Source: Lachnospiraceae bacterium (lineage in GTDB: Bacteria; Bacillota; Clostridia; Lachnospirales; Lachnospiraceae). Taken from it: a DNA stretch of 64,000 nucleotides. Within the stretch, counting starts at the first letter, position 1. Every line of letters starts with the position of its first letter. Where the stretch lies: contig JAAWEK010000001.1 of assembly GCA_022794265.1 (NCBI GenBank), positions 1-64,000 of the forward strand, given 5' to 3'. A program made the translations under genes and the position numbers. Positions 8,780-17,578 of this stretch are shown here, one piece after another. The notes under the pieces were generated by a model. The model worked only from the letters and a program-made list of their open reading frames with translations. It ran no database searches and was not told the origin of the DNA.

Positions 8780-10138
8780 GTGAAAAAAAAGATTAATCTG
8801 CAGTTTATAATGATAACAGCAATTGCCATCCTGTTCACGGCATTTTTTTCAGGTATTATCTTTTATGAGATTTTTAAGGCGGAAGTTATGGGAGAAATAA
8901 AATCCTATGCCCATTTATTGACGGCTTCGGCCTCTTTTGAAGAACTTGAAGAAAATCTAAAGGAAAACAATTTTCGAAATCTACGGATTACGGTCATGAA
9001 CAGAGACGGTACGGTGCAATTTGATACAAATGCGGATATCGGTGGAATGGATAATCACCGGAGGCGGCCGGAAATAATGGAAGCATTGGAGAATGGAGAA
9101 GGAGAAACAATACGGAAATCAGAAACCCTGGATACCAATACCTTTTATTATGCCATACGGATGGAAAACGGGGGAATCCTGAGGGTTGCAAAAGAAAGCA
9201 GCAGTATATATCATGTATTTCTCAATTCGCTCCCTTATTTAGGACTGATTGCGGTAATCCTGTTTTTGTTCTGCATTATACTGTCCAATGTTCTGACAAA
9301 GAGCCTGATTTCTCCTATTGAGAAAATGTCCCGGGATATCGATCGTGTAAGCGAAATCAATACTTACAAAGAATTGATTCCATTTATGAATACCATACAG
9401 AAGCAGCATGAGGATATTGTGAAAAATGCAAAAATGCGTCAGGAGTTTACCGCCAATGTATCCCACGAGTTAAAGACGCCCCTGACGTCCATATCGGGAT
9501 ACTCGGAACTGATTGAGAACGGTATGGCGGCCAATGAGGATGTAATACGGTTTGCCAGGGAAATTCACCGGAATTCCAACCGGCTTCTTACATTGATTAA
9601 TGATATTATAAGGCTGTCGGAATTGGATACCATTGATATGAATGTGGGTTTTGAGCGGCTGAATCTCTATGATATGGCTTTTAGCTGTGTGGAAATGCTG
9701 AAAATGAGTGCGGAAAAACATAGAGTAACGATTAGTATTAAAGGGCAGGACGTTTATATTCTGGGAAACCGGCAGATGATAGACGAAATGATATATAATT
9801 TATGTGACAATGCAATCCGGTATAACAATGTAAATGGTACGGTGACAGTAGCGGTAATGGGAATCAGAAACTTTGATTCTGAACACGGAAGATTGAAAAA
9901 TGAAGCCGTATTGTCAGTAAAAGATACCGGAATCGGAATCCCCAAAAAACATCAGGAACGGATATTTGAGAGGTTTTACAGAGTGGATAAAAGCCGTTCG
10001 AAATCCACAGGAGGTACCGGGCTTGGACTGGCCATTGTCAAACATATTGTAGCGGGGCATAAAGGCGCGGCCATTGAACTTGAAAGTGACAGCGGTAAAG
10101 GAACGGAAATTAAGATAATATTTCCGGCAGATGAATAA
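8780..10138 (+). CDS. PhoR-type sensor histidine kinase
   Basis: A 452-residue membrane kinase starting at GTG 8780 behind AGGAGG. It has a TM helix near residues 8-30, an extracytoplasmic sensor part, a second TM near 152-172, a HAMP-like linker, and a dimerisation/phospho-acceptor box FTANVSHELKTPLTSISGYS (His near residue 228). The ATPase N-box is NLCDNAIRYNN, with DTGIGIP and GGTGLGLAIV glycine boxes. It phosphorylates the adjacent regulator. The pairing, the order and the following Na/Pi symporter suggest it reports phosphate limitation. A hairpin terminator follows. Confidence 0.9.
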   Translation: MKKKINLQFIMITAIAILFTAFFSGIIFYEIFKAEVMGEIKSYAHLLTASASFEELEENLKENNFRNLRITVMNRDGTVQFDTNADIGGMDNHRRRPEIMEALENGEGETIRKSETLDTNTFYYAIRMENGGILRVAKESSSIYHVFLNSLPYLGLIAVILFLFCIILSNVLTKSLISPIEKMSRDIDRVSEINTYKELIPFMNTIQKQHEDIVKNAKMRQEFTANVSHELKTPLTSISGYSELIENGMAANEDVIRFAREIHRNSNRLLTLINDIIRLSELDTIDMNVGFERLNLYDMAFSCVEMLKMSAEKHRVTISIKGQDVYILGNRQMIDEMIYNLCDNAIRYNNVNGTVTVAVMGIRNFDSEHGRLKNEAVLSVKDTGIGIPKKHQERIFERFYRVDKSRSKSTGGTGLGLAIVKHIVAGHKGAAIELESDSGKGTEIKIIFPADE

Positions 10139-10173
10139 TGGAAAATTTTATGTATATAATAATATTTATTTTA

Positions 10174-10209
10174 CAAGTATTTGAATAAAACAAATACTTG
10201 TATTTTTTG
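10174..10209 (+). terminator. Rho-independent terminator after the two-component genes
   Basis: A perfect 10-base stem (CAAGTATTTG / CAAATACTTG) with a 7-base loop is followed by TATTTTTTG. It closes the transcript ending with the histidine kinase and separates it from the Pho-box promoter downstream. Confidence 0.85.
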
Positions 10210-10251
10210 TAAGGTTTTATGTTCTGTGATATCACGAAACCAGAAAATAAT

Positions 10252-10305
10252 TTTACGCAGATTTTACATAGATACAACCTGAAATTAACATGGTATTTAT
10301 ATAAT
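10252..10305 (+). promoter_or_regulatory. Pho-box array and -10 element of the Na/Pi cotransporter gene
   Basis: Four hexamers occur with an exact 11-base period: TTTACG (10252), TTTACA (10263), ACAACC (10274) and TTAACA (10285). This is the layout of PhoP/PhoB direct-repeat operators (TT-A/T-ACA with 5-base spacers). A TATAAT at 10300-10305 follows at the distance seen in PhoP-activated promoters, where the repeats replace the -35 box. The array lies just downstream of a PhoB/PhoR pair. Confidence 0.7.
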
Positions 10306-10349
10306 TCGGGTAAATGGTAATTTGAAATTATAAAGAATGGAGATACAAA

Positions 10350-12116
10350 ATGGATATTTTCAGTATTTTCACCATGTTTGGTGGTCTTGCCTTATTTTTA
10401 TACGGAATGAATCTGATGGGGGAGGGACTTGCAAAGGTATCTGGTGGTAAATTAGAGCGGATATTGGAACGGATGACTAATTCCACCGGAAAAGCAGTGT
10501 TGCTGGGAGCCGCAGTTACGGCCGTAATTCAGTCATCCTCTGCAACTACTGTAATGGTGGTAGGTTTTGTGAATTCGGGAATTATGAGGCTGTCCCAGGC
10601 GGTGGGAGTGATTATGGGCGCCAACATAGGAACAACGGTTACCTCCTGGATACTGAGTCTTGCAGGAATCGACAGCAATAATTTCTTTGTACAATTTCTG
10701 AAACCCAGTTCCTTCTCACCGGTGCTGGCAGTTATTGGCATGATTCTAATCATGTTTTCAAAAAGCGATAAGAAAAGGGATGTGGGTTCCATCCTGATTG
10801 GTTTTGCCATTCTGATGTTCGGAATGGATACCATGAGTTCAGCAGTAAAACCTTTGGCAGAGGTAAAGGCATTTACTGACATTCTTACCATGTTCTCCAA
10901 TCCGGTACTCGGAATGCTGGCCGGTCTGGTTCTGACAGCAGTTATTCAGAGTTCATCGGCTTCTGTGGGTATTTTACAGGCATTGTGCGGAACCGGTCTG
11001 GGATATGCCACTGCTTTGCCTGTGATTATGGGACAGAATATAGGAACCTGTGTTACGGCGTTGATTTCAGGTATTGGAGCCAATAAAAATGCGAAGCGGG
11101 CGGCCTTGATTCATTTATATTTTAATCTGATAGGTACGATTCTTTTTATGAGCCTGTTCTATCTGCTGGATGCCTTTGTAGGATTTTCGTTTATGAATGA
11201 TAATGCCACTAAATTGGGAATTGCAGTGATTCATACGGTTTTCAATGTATTTGCCACCTTGTTTTTACTTCCTTTTGCAAAGGGGCTGGAAAAACTTGCC
11301 TGTCTTACGGTCAGGGATGAAACCGGAATTCCGGCAGATGAACCGGAAAAACAGGAGTTTATGTTGCTGGATAACCGTTTTCTGGATAAACCGGCATTTG
11401 CAGTGGAACGTTGCAGGCAGGTAAGTTTTCAGATGGCATCATTGTCTGAAAAGGCAATTATGCAGGCAGTGGGTCTGCTGGATGATTATAATGATGCTGT
11501 AAGACAGGAAATTATTGAAATTGAGGGTAAAGTGGACCGGTATGAGGACGAATTGGGAACCTATATGGTAAAACTGGCCGGAAAAAATATGTCAGAGAAC
11601 GACAGCAGGGTCATATCCATGCTTCTGCATTGTATTGGAGACTTTGAACGGATATCGGATCATGCCCTGAATATCAGCGAAACTGCCCAGGAAATGCATG
11701 ATAAAAAAATCCGGTTTTCTGATAAAGCAAAAGCAGAAATCCAGATATATACAAAGGCCATGAAAGATATTATGGAACTGACCACAAATGTTTTTTATAA
11801 AGGGGATATTCAGCTTGCAACTGCGGTGGAGCCTTTGGAGGAAGTAATCGACGGACTGAATGTGGAACTGAAAAAACGTCATGTAAAGCGTCTGCGGAAT
11901 GGGGAATGTACCATAGAACTGGGATTTATACTGTCGGATATCATTTCAAATTATGAACGTGTAGCGGACCATTGTTCTAATATTGCGGTCTGTCTGATTC
12001 AGATTCATGACGATGGGTTTGATACACATGAATATCTGGAGCATATAAGGAGTGAAGAAAACAGGGAATTTATGGAGATGTATCGGAAATATAAGAAAAA
12101 CTATGAATTGGGATAA
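10350..12116 (+). CDS. Na+/phosphate cotransporter with C-terminal PhoU-like domain
   Basis: A 588-residue protein of the Na/Pi-cotransporter II (NptA/YjbB) type. The membrane half (about residues 1-315) contains the two inverted-repeat signatures QSSSATT and QSSSASV, each followed by GANIGT or GQNIGT motifs. The cytoplasmic half (about 340-588) is a helical PhoU-like domain. It imports or exports phosphate using the Na+ gradient. Its promoter carries a Pho-box array and the PhoB/PhoR-type pair is immediately upstream, so phosphate-dependent control is likely. Length and domain order are normal. Confidence 0.9.
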   Translation: MDIFSIFTMFGGLALFLYGMNLMGEGLAKVSGGKLERILERMTNSTGKAVLLGAAVTAVIQSSSATTVMVVGFVNSGIMRLSQAVGVIMGANIGTTVTSWILSLAGIDSNNFFVQFLKPSSFSPVLAVIGMILIMFSKSDKKRDVGSILIGFAILMFGMDTMSSAVKPLAEVKAFTDILTMFSNPVLGMLAGLVLTAVIQSSSASVGILQALCGTGLGYATALPVIMGQNIGTCVTALISGIGANKNAKRAALIHLYFNLIGTILFMSLFYLLDAFVGFSFMNDNATKLGIAVIHTVFNVFATLFLLPFAKGLEKLACLTVRDETGIPADEPEKQEFMLLDNRFLDKPAFAVERCRQVSFQMASLSEKAIMQAVGLLDDYNDAVRQEIIEIEGKVDRYEDELGTYMVKLAGKNMSENDSRVISMLLHCIGDFERISDHALNISETAQEMHDKKIRFSDKAKAEIQIYTKAMKDIMELTTNVFYKGDIQLATAVEPLEEVIDGLNVELKKRHVKRLRNGECTIELGFILSDIISNYERVADHCSNIAVCLIQIHDDGFDTHEYLEHIRSEENREFMEMYRKYKKNYELG

Positions 12117-12261
12117 AAGAAACTGCCTGGTCAGGATTTCCTCTGATGGTCAAACAACAATAATAATTGACCTGTTGAAAATCGGACTTGCTGAAAAATC
12201 CAGACCCGCAACGTGGACAGATATAAGAGAACGGCAAATATAAAACTGGAGGAAAAAAGAA

Positions 12262-12660
12262 GTGGAGATTAGGAGATATCAACAGTCTGATTGTAAAGAA
12301 TTGACGGAGCTGTTTTTTAATACGGTTCACACTGTCAATTCAAGAGATTATACAAAAGAACAACTGAATGTATGGGCAACAGGGCAAGCAGATTTGAAAA
12401 AGTGGAACAGGTCCCTGCAAGAACATTTTAGTGTTGTTGCAGTTGAAAATGAAATCATTATAGGCTTTGGTGATATAGATAAAACCGGTTATCTTGACCG
12501 TTTATATGTCCACGCAGATTATCAGAGAAAAGGGATTGCCACTGCAATCTGTAATCAGCTGGAATTGGCAGTTCAAGGAAATATCGTTACTTATGCTTCA
12601 ATTACAGCAAGACCTTTTTTTGAAAAAAGAGGATATAAAGTTGTAAAAGAACAGCGGTAG
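12262..12660 (+). CDS. GNAT N-acetyltransferase (YafP-like), C-terminus cut by a frameshift
   Basis: A 132-residue GNAT protein starting at GTG 12262 behind GGAGG. It has an acetyl-CoA loop region LDRLYVHADYQRKGIATAIC (near residues 76-95) and a C-terminal TARPFFEKRGYKVVKEQ as in YafP-type acetyltransferases. The stop TAG at 12658 comes early: in the next frame from 12657 the sequence continues VERQGIFLRNFIMKKER up to TGA 12708-12710, which is the tail expected for this family. A single-base deletion near 12653-12657 would explain this. The truncated protein may still fold, but it lacks the last beta strand. Confidence 0.75.
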   Translation: MEIRRYQQSDCKELTELFFNTVHTVNSRDYTKEQLNVWATGQADLKKWNRSLQEHFSVVAVENEIIIGFGDIDKTGYLDRLYVHADYQRKGIATAICNQLELAVQGNIVTYASITARPFFEKRGYKVVKEQR

Positions 12661-12715
12661 AAAGGCAAGGGATTTTTCTTAGAAATTTTATTATGAAAAA
12701 AGAAAGGTGATAAAA

Positions 12716-13228
12716 ATGATTATACTGATAACAGGTGCATCTCACACAGGCAAGACTGTACTTGCTCAAAATCTGCTTGAAAAATATAAGTATCCATATT
12801 TATCAATCGATCATTTGAAAATGGGTTTAATTCGCAGTGGCTATACCAGACTCACATCCGAAGATGATAGCGGACTTACGGATTATTTGTGGCCGGTTAT
12901 CCGTGAAATGATTAAAACCGCTATAGAGAATAAACAAAATCTTATAGTCGAAGGGTGCTATATTCCTTTTGACTGGTCAAAAGACTTTGAAAAGGAATAT
13001 CTTGTCTATATTAAATACTGCTGTCTTGTAATGAGCCGGGATTATATAATAAATCATTTTTCCAGTATAAAAAGATATGCAAATGTCATAGAAAATCGTT
13101 TGGATGATGAATGTTGTACTATGGAAAGCGTTTTAGAAGATAATGAAAAGTTTTTAGAGCTAGCTCAAAAGTACAATGTCAATTATACGCTTATTGATGA
13201 TAGGTATGAGGTGAATATTGATTTATAG
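12716..13228 (+). CDS. Small P-loop nucleotide kinase-like protein
   Basis: A 170-residue protein whose N-terminus MIILITGASHTGKTVLA is a Walker A motif of the adenylate-kinase/shikimate-kinase-like group. Further marks are an acidic DHLKMGLIRSG segment and NLIVEGCYIPFDW at the Walker B position. The substrate is unknown. ATG 12716 is preferred over an upstream GTG because AAAGGTG lies eight bases before it. The family tail of the preceding GNAT gene, if its frameshift were repaired, would end just before this start. Similar kinases are often found with GNAT and aminoglycoside-type phosphotransferase genes in Clostridia. Confidence 0.65.
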   Translation: MIILITGASHTGKTVLAQNLLEKYKYPYLSIDHLKMGLIRSGYTRLTSEDDSGLTDYLWPVIREMIKTAIENKQNLIVEGCYIPFDWSKDFEKEYLVYIKYCCLVMSRDYIINHFSSIKRYANVIENRLDDECCTMESVLEDNEKFLELAQKYNVNYTLIDDRYEVNIDL

Positions 13229-13405
13229 GTTGTTCTGACTAGTCTTTAGGAGAAGAATAATTGCTTATCTGGTTTAATATCTAATTGTGAATTCATAATA
13301 GCGTTTATAATAAATACATATTTAATACCTTATCAAAAATAATTCCGTATCTGCGTCCTTCCAGCCATTATAATGCCAAAATTCCCCATCTTATGTTTAA
13401 AACTA

Positions 13406-13434
13406 TTGATAACAGGAAAGTATAGTTGTATAAT
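13406..13434 (+). promoter_or_regulatory. Predicted promoter of the yqeY-thrE group
   Basis: TTGATA (13406-13411) and TATAAT (13429-13434) are separated by 17 bases, about 44 bases ahead of the YqeY start. The rest of the gap 13229-13405 shows nothing else I can identify. Confidence 0.65.
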
Positions 13435-13477
13435 CATTTTGTTTCAAAATCTCAAATCAGGAAAGGAATGAGGATTT

Positions 13478-13924
13478 ATGAGCAAGATCGAAACCATAAG
13501 AGCAGAAATGGTTACTGCCATGAAAAACAAAGACAAGGAGCGCAAGGAAATTTTGTCTTTGCTGCTGGCAGCACTAAAAAACGTTGCGATTGATAAAAGG
13601 GCAGATTTAACAGAGGAAGAGGAAAATTCTGTTGTTTTAAAAGAAATAAAACAGTTAAATGACTTGTTGGATCAGACGCCGGCAGACAGGACGGATATAA
13701 TTGATTTATGTAAATACAGAATCGGAGTATTGGAAGAATTTGCACCGAAAATGCTGACGGAAGAAGAAATTAAAGAATTGATTGCTGAAGTATTGCAGGA
13801 ACTTGAAATCGAGATACCTGCACCATCGGACAAGGGAAAGATTATGAAAGAACTGATGCCGAAAGTAAAAGGCAAAGCCGATGGGAAAATGGTCAATCAG
13901 TTAGTGGCGGAAATGTTTCAATAA
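13478..13924 (+). CDS. yqeY: GatB/YqeY domain protein
   Basis: A 148-residue protein typical of YqeY: an N-terminal helical part (MVTAMKNKDKERKEILSLLL) and a C-terminal tail-like domain related to the tRNA-binding tail of GatB (KGKIMKELMPKVKGKADGKMVNQLV). It is thought to be a tRNA-linked factor, but its precise function is not established. AGGAAAGGAATGAGG supplies the ribosome site. Seventeen bases separate it from the ThrE gene, suggesting one transcript. Confidence 0.88.
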   Translation: MSKIETIRAEMVTAMKNKDKERKEILSLLLAALKNVAIDKRADLTEEEENSVVLKEIKQLNDLLDQTPADRTDIIDLCKYRIGVLEEFAPKMLTEEEIKELIAEVLQELEIEIPAPSDKGKIMKELMPKVKGKADGKMVNQLVAEMFQ

Positions 13925-13940
13925 AAATTCAGGGAATTTT

Positions 13941-14699
13941 ATGAGAGATAATTATGACTATAGATTGTTAATGGATACGGCAATTCTGGCAGGAGAAATC
14001 ATGCTGCGAAATGGCGCCGAGACTTACAGGGTAGAAGATACGGTTTTCAAAATGCTGGAAATGGGAAAATGTATGCATACCCAGGTGGTGGCCCTGATTA
14101 CCAGTATCAGCGCCACCATATCCAATCCGGATATGGATGCACTGACCGTTGTCAGAAGAATAACGGAACGGGGAACAAACTTAAATAAAGTTTATCTGGT
14201 CAATAACGTGTCCAGGGAATTTTGCAGCGGAAGTATTGACCTGGAAACGGCGTTCAGACGTTTAAAAGAAATACGGAATATGACGGAATATACTGCGGTT
14301 GTAAAACGGATTGCAGCAGTCCTTATTGTGCCTTTGTTTGTTATGCTTCTGGGCGGTGGTTTTTATGACGTACTGACAGGTCTGGTTAACGGATTTGTGC
14401 TGATGGGAGTTGTATATCTGTGTGATAAGGTAGAGTTAAATGCGTTTGTAAGGGAAATCATTGCTTCAGCCTGCGTGGCCGGGTTTGCATCGCTGGTAAG
14501 CCTGAAATGGGGAGGAATCGATATGGAAGTGGTCATTATTTCTTCCATTATGCCCATGGTTCCTGGAGTTGCCATTACCAATGCCATCCGGGATACCCTG
14601 CAGGGGGACTATATGTCGGGTGTAGCCAGAGTGCTGGAAGCCTTTGCAAAGGCATTATCCATTGCGCTAGGGGTATATGTGGGACTTTGGGTTTTATGA
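13941..14699 (+). CDS. Threonine/serine exporter family protein, ThrE N-part (DUF1212)
   Basis: A 252-residue protein with an N-terminal cytoplasmic domain (LAGEIMLRNGAETYRVEDTV, a hallmark of ThrE/DUF1212) followed by about five TM helices from residue 118. In the two-gene form of this exporter it pairs with the smaller membrane protein encoded next (DUF3815). Export of threonine or serine is the activity known for the fused ThrE of Corynebacterium; the substrate here is inferred. Nineteen bases separate it from the partner gene. Confidence 0.85.
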   Translation: MRDNYDYRLLMDTAILAGEIMLRNGAETYRVEDTVFKMLEMGKCMHTQVVALITSISATISNPDMDALTVVRRITERGTNLNKVYLVNNVSREFCSGSIDLETAFRRLKEIRNMTEYTAVVKRIAAVLIVPLFVMLLGGGFYDVLTGLVNGFVLMGVVYLCDKVELNAFVREIIASACVAGFASLVSLKWGGIDMEVVIISSIMPMVPGVAITNAIRDTLQGDYMSGVARVLEAFAKALSIALGVYVGLWVL

Positions 14700-14718
14700 C
14701 GGAAAGGACGGTTCATTT

Positions 14719-15192
14719 ATGTTAATTAAGGTTATCGGTGCTTTTTTCATGGTAATCTGTTTAGCTGTCAGTATGGAAATTCCGAGAAAATTTCTTCTGT
14801 ACTCTGGTTTTGTAGGCGGATTCGGCTGGGGTGTCTATTTGTTTTCGGAACACCGGCTGGGAGAAGCGGTGGCGGCCACATTTATTTCAGCCATGGCTAT
14901 TACCGTATTGTCGCAGATTGGCGCCAGAATATTGAAAGCGCCGGTTACGGTCTTTCTGATTGCCGGTATCTTACCTTTGGTACCAGGAACCGGAATGTAC
15001 AGAACTGTCTATTATATCATACACAATGAGGGCGCTTTGGCGAATTATTATCTCAGGCAGACATTAATGATTGCTGGAGCAATCGCTCTTGCAATTTTTA
15101 TTATAGATTCCGTCTACCGGGTGATAACCGGACAGGGCAGACATTTAAAGGAAGTTCTGATTGTAACAGTAAATAAAAGTGAGAAAAAATAA
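14719..15192 (+). CDS. Threonine/serine exporter family protein, ThrE C-part (DUF3815)
   Basis: A 157-residue membrane protein with about five TM helices, including the family motif FLIAGILPLVPGTGMYRTVYY. It is the second half of split ThrE exporters and should assemble with the preceding protein. I chose ATG 14719 with GGAAAGGA upstream. The frame is open a little further 5', but that stretch overlaps the end of the partner gene. Confidence 0.83.
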   Translation: MLIKVIGAFFMVICLAVSMEIPRKFLLYSGFVGGFGWGVYLFSEHRLGEAVAATFISAMAITVLSQIGARILKAPVTVFLIAGILPLVPGTGMYRTVYYIIHNEGALANYYLRQTLMIAGAIALAIFIIDSVYRVITGQGRHLKEVLIVTVNKSEKK

Positions 15193-15206
15193 CGGAGGAA
15201 TATAGG

Positions 15207-16145
15207 ATGTCATTGGAAGTGAAAAATATTGTTAAATGTTATGGTGAAAAGACCGTAGTAAATAATTTGAGTTTTGAAATGAAAGAGCCTGGAGTATATG
15301 CGCTGCTGGGTACCAATGGAGCGGGAAAGACCACTACCATACGAATTATGCTGGGCATGTTATCCAAAGACAGCGGAGAAGTGTTATGGAACGGAAAACC
15401 GTTGGATATTTTATCCAACAATGTAGGTTATCTTGCAGAGGAAAGAGGATTGTATCCCAAGTATTCCCTGATGGATCAGCTGTTGTATTTTGCAAAATTA
15501 AAAAATGTTCCAAAAGAGGAAGCAAAGAAGCGGATTAAATACTGGTCCGGACGACTTCAGGTGGATGAGTATATCTATCCGAAGGCAACCAAGAAGAATC
15601 CGAAGGGCAAGGCCATGAATGCAGACCAGCTGTCTAAAGGAAACCAGCAAAAAATTCAGTTAATGGCAGCATTGATATCAGACCCGGATATCATTGTACT
15701 GGATGAGCCGTTAAGCGGTCTTGACCCGGTGAATGCGGATTTATTTAAAACCATTATCCGGGAAGAGATTGAAAAGAAAAAATATCTGATTATGTCCAGT
15801 CACCAGATGCCTACCATTGAGGAATTTTGTACCGATATTACAATCTTAAACAGGGGAAATGCGGTACTACAGGGAAATCTTAATGAAATCAAAAAGAGTT
15901 ACGGCAGGGTCAACATGAATGTACGCTGCGAGGATGATATCAGCAAATACATAGAAAGGTTTGAATTTGAACAGGTGACCGTAACGGCGGAAGATTATCA
16001 GATAAAAGTTAAAAATGAAAATCAGGCCATGGAATTTATGAAGGAACTGGTAAATGCAGGTGTACGCCTGATTAAATTCGAACTCCGCGAGCCTTCCCTG
16101 CATGAGATTTTTGTGGAAAAGGTAGGTAGTGTACATGAAGAATAA
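15207..16145 (+). CDS. ABC transporter ATP-binding protein (NatA-like)
   Basis: A 312-residue ATPase with Walker A GTNGAGKTT (near residue 36), signature-like LSKGNQQKIQLMAAL in place of strict LSGGQ, Walker B DIIVLDEPLSGLDPV, an H-loop SSHQM, and a C-terminal DUF4162-type tail typical of NatA-like exporters. It powers the two permease subunits encoded directly downstream, with a 17-base or shorter overlap to the first. GGAGGAATATAGG precedes the ATG. Substrate possibilities include sodium, peptides or other toxic compounds; the sequence does not decide. Confidence 0.9.
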   Translation: MSLEVKNIVKCYGEKTVVNNLSFEMKEPGVYALLGTNGAGKTTTIRIMLGMLSKDSGEVLWNGKPLDILSNNVGYLAEERGLYPKYSLMDQLLYFAKLKNVPKEEAKKRIKYWSGRLQVDEYIYPKATKKNPKGKAMNADQLSKGNQQKIQLMAALISDPDIIVLDEPLSGLDPVNADLFKTIIREEIEKKKYLIMSSHQMPTIEEFCTDITILNRGNAVLQGNLNEIKKSYGRVNMNVRCEDDISKYIERFEFEQVTVTAEDYQIKVKNENQAMEFMKELVNAGVRLIKFELREPSLHEIFVEKVGSVHEE

Positions 16146-17577
16146 TTTAACAGGATGGAAATCGATTTTTCAATTTACTCTTATCCAGAATCTGAAAAGC
16201 AAATCCATTAAAATAACAACACTAATTATGTGCCTGATTGCAATGGCAGTGTTGCCGGTTGTGACGCTTATAGATGGAGAAGACGAAAAGGCAAAGGAAT
16301 CAACAAGTATAACAAAGGTTTATGTAGTAGACAACAGCGGATGGAATCTGACAGAGGATTTGTCTGTTTTAAAAGCGAATACATATTATGAATCTGGACT
16401 GTATACCGATGTTGAATATATAGACAGAACGGAAGATGTTTTATCGAAAGCGGCTGAGTATGTACGGAATGGTCAGGAGCCGGATTTTGAAAAAATATAT
16501 ACCTTTGATAAAGAAGATTCCGGAATTTATCTGGAAATAAATCAAATGGATGGAAACATTAATGTAAGTCTCATGTACAGCAAAGATACAAAGGTTTCCA
16601 AAAGTGATGTGGAAGATTATAACGGTTTTATACAGAAACATTTTGAAGAAGTCCTGTTAAAAAACCAGAAGGTTTCTAAAGAAGCTTTGGATATTATTCA
16701 TTCTTATCAGGAAGTGGAATTTTATGATGAATTAAATCCGGATGGATTTTCGGGACAGGAAAACAAAGAAGAAAATAAGAGGGATGCCTACTGGCTGGTG
16801 TATGGTATTGCTATGGTGATTCTGTTTATGCTGGCATTCGGCGGAGAGCGGATTGCGATGTCAATCATAGTGGAAAAGTCATCAAAGATTATGGAATATC
16901 TTATGACATCTGTAAAACCCATGGCTGTGGTCGTGGGAAAGGTATTGGCAAGTCTGCTGTTGTTAGTCCTTCAGTTTGCTGCAATTTTTGCCTCTCTGGG
17001 TATTTCTGTAGTAATTGCAGGATTTATGAATTCGGAGGGAACCTTCCGTATGCCGTCTGCGGTTTCCGGGATGTTTAATTCCGGAAGTTTAAGCAGTGTT
17101 ACGCCGGTAAATCTCGTTTTGGCTTTCTTAGTTCTTGTTGCAGGTTTTCTGTTATATGGAATGCTGGCAGCGCTGGCAGGCGCCGCTGTCAGTAAGATGG
17201 AAGAAATCAGCGAAGGCGTAAAAATATATTCATTTATTATGATTATCGGAGCTTATTTATCTATCTTTGTAATCTCTACGGGCAGCTATACTGGAGAATC
17301 TTTTGTAAAATATCTGGCATGTTTCCTGCCGGTATCGGCTCCGTTTATCACGCCAGGAACACTTCTCAGCGCCCATCTGCCGGTGGTTTACGGACTGCTG
17401 GTTTTAGGCATTCTTCTGATATCTCTGGTTCTGCTTACGAAGTTTGTTTCCGGCGTTTATGAGAGCATGATTTATTATAACGGTTCGGCATTAAAAATAA
17501 AGGATATTATTCAGATATCAAAACAGAACAGACAGCAGGCAGCAGGTAACAGTACGGATGGAAAGGAGGAAAAATAA
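16129..17577 (+). CDS. ABC-2 type permease (NatB-like), first copy
   Basis: A 482-residue membrane protein of the ABC2_membrane_3 type: one TM near residues 26-45, a large extracytoplasmic domain, then about five or six TM helices from residue 225, including a VEKSSKIMEYLMTSVKP motif between TM segments, which is conserved in NatB. Translation begins inside the end of the ATPase gene, either at GTG 16129 or ATG 16135, indicating coupling. It is paralogous to the next gene, so the exporter is probably a heterodimeric permease. Confidence 0.87.
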   Translation: MYMKNNLTGWKSIFQFTLIQNLKSKSIKITTLIMCLIAMAVLPVVTLIDGEDEKAKESTSITKVYVVDNSGWNLTEDLSVLKANTYYESGLYTDVEYIDRTEDVLSKAAEYVRNGQEPDFEKIYTFDKEDSGIYLEINQMDGNINVSLMYSKDTKVSKSDVEDYNGFIQKHFEEVLLKNQKVSKEALDIIHSYQEVEFYDELNPDGFSGQENKEENKRDAYWLVYGIAMVILFMLAFGGERIAMSIIVEKSSKIMEYLMTSVKPMAVVVGKVLASLLLLVLQFAAIFASLGISVVIAGFMNSEGTFRMPSAVSGMFNSGSLSSVTPVNLVLAFLVLVAGFLLYGMLAALAGAAVSKMEEISEGVKIYSFIMIIGAYLSIFVISTGSYTGESFVKYLACFLPVSAPFITPGTLLSAHLPVVYGLLVLGILLISLVLLTKFVSGVYESMIYYNGSALKIKDIIQISKQNRQQAAGNSTDGKEEK

Positions 17578-17578
17578 T

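Noticed and set aside
12052-12243. A 63-codon plus-strand frame after the Na/Pi transporter
   Set aside because: Two thirds of it lies inside the transporter in another frame, it has no ribosome site and the protein text is not convincing.
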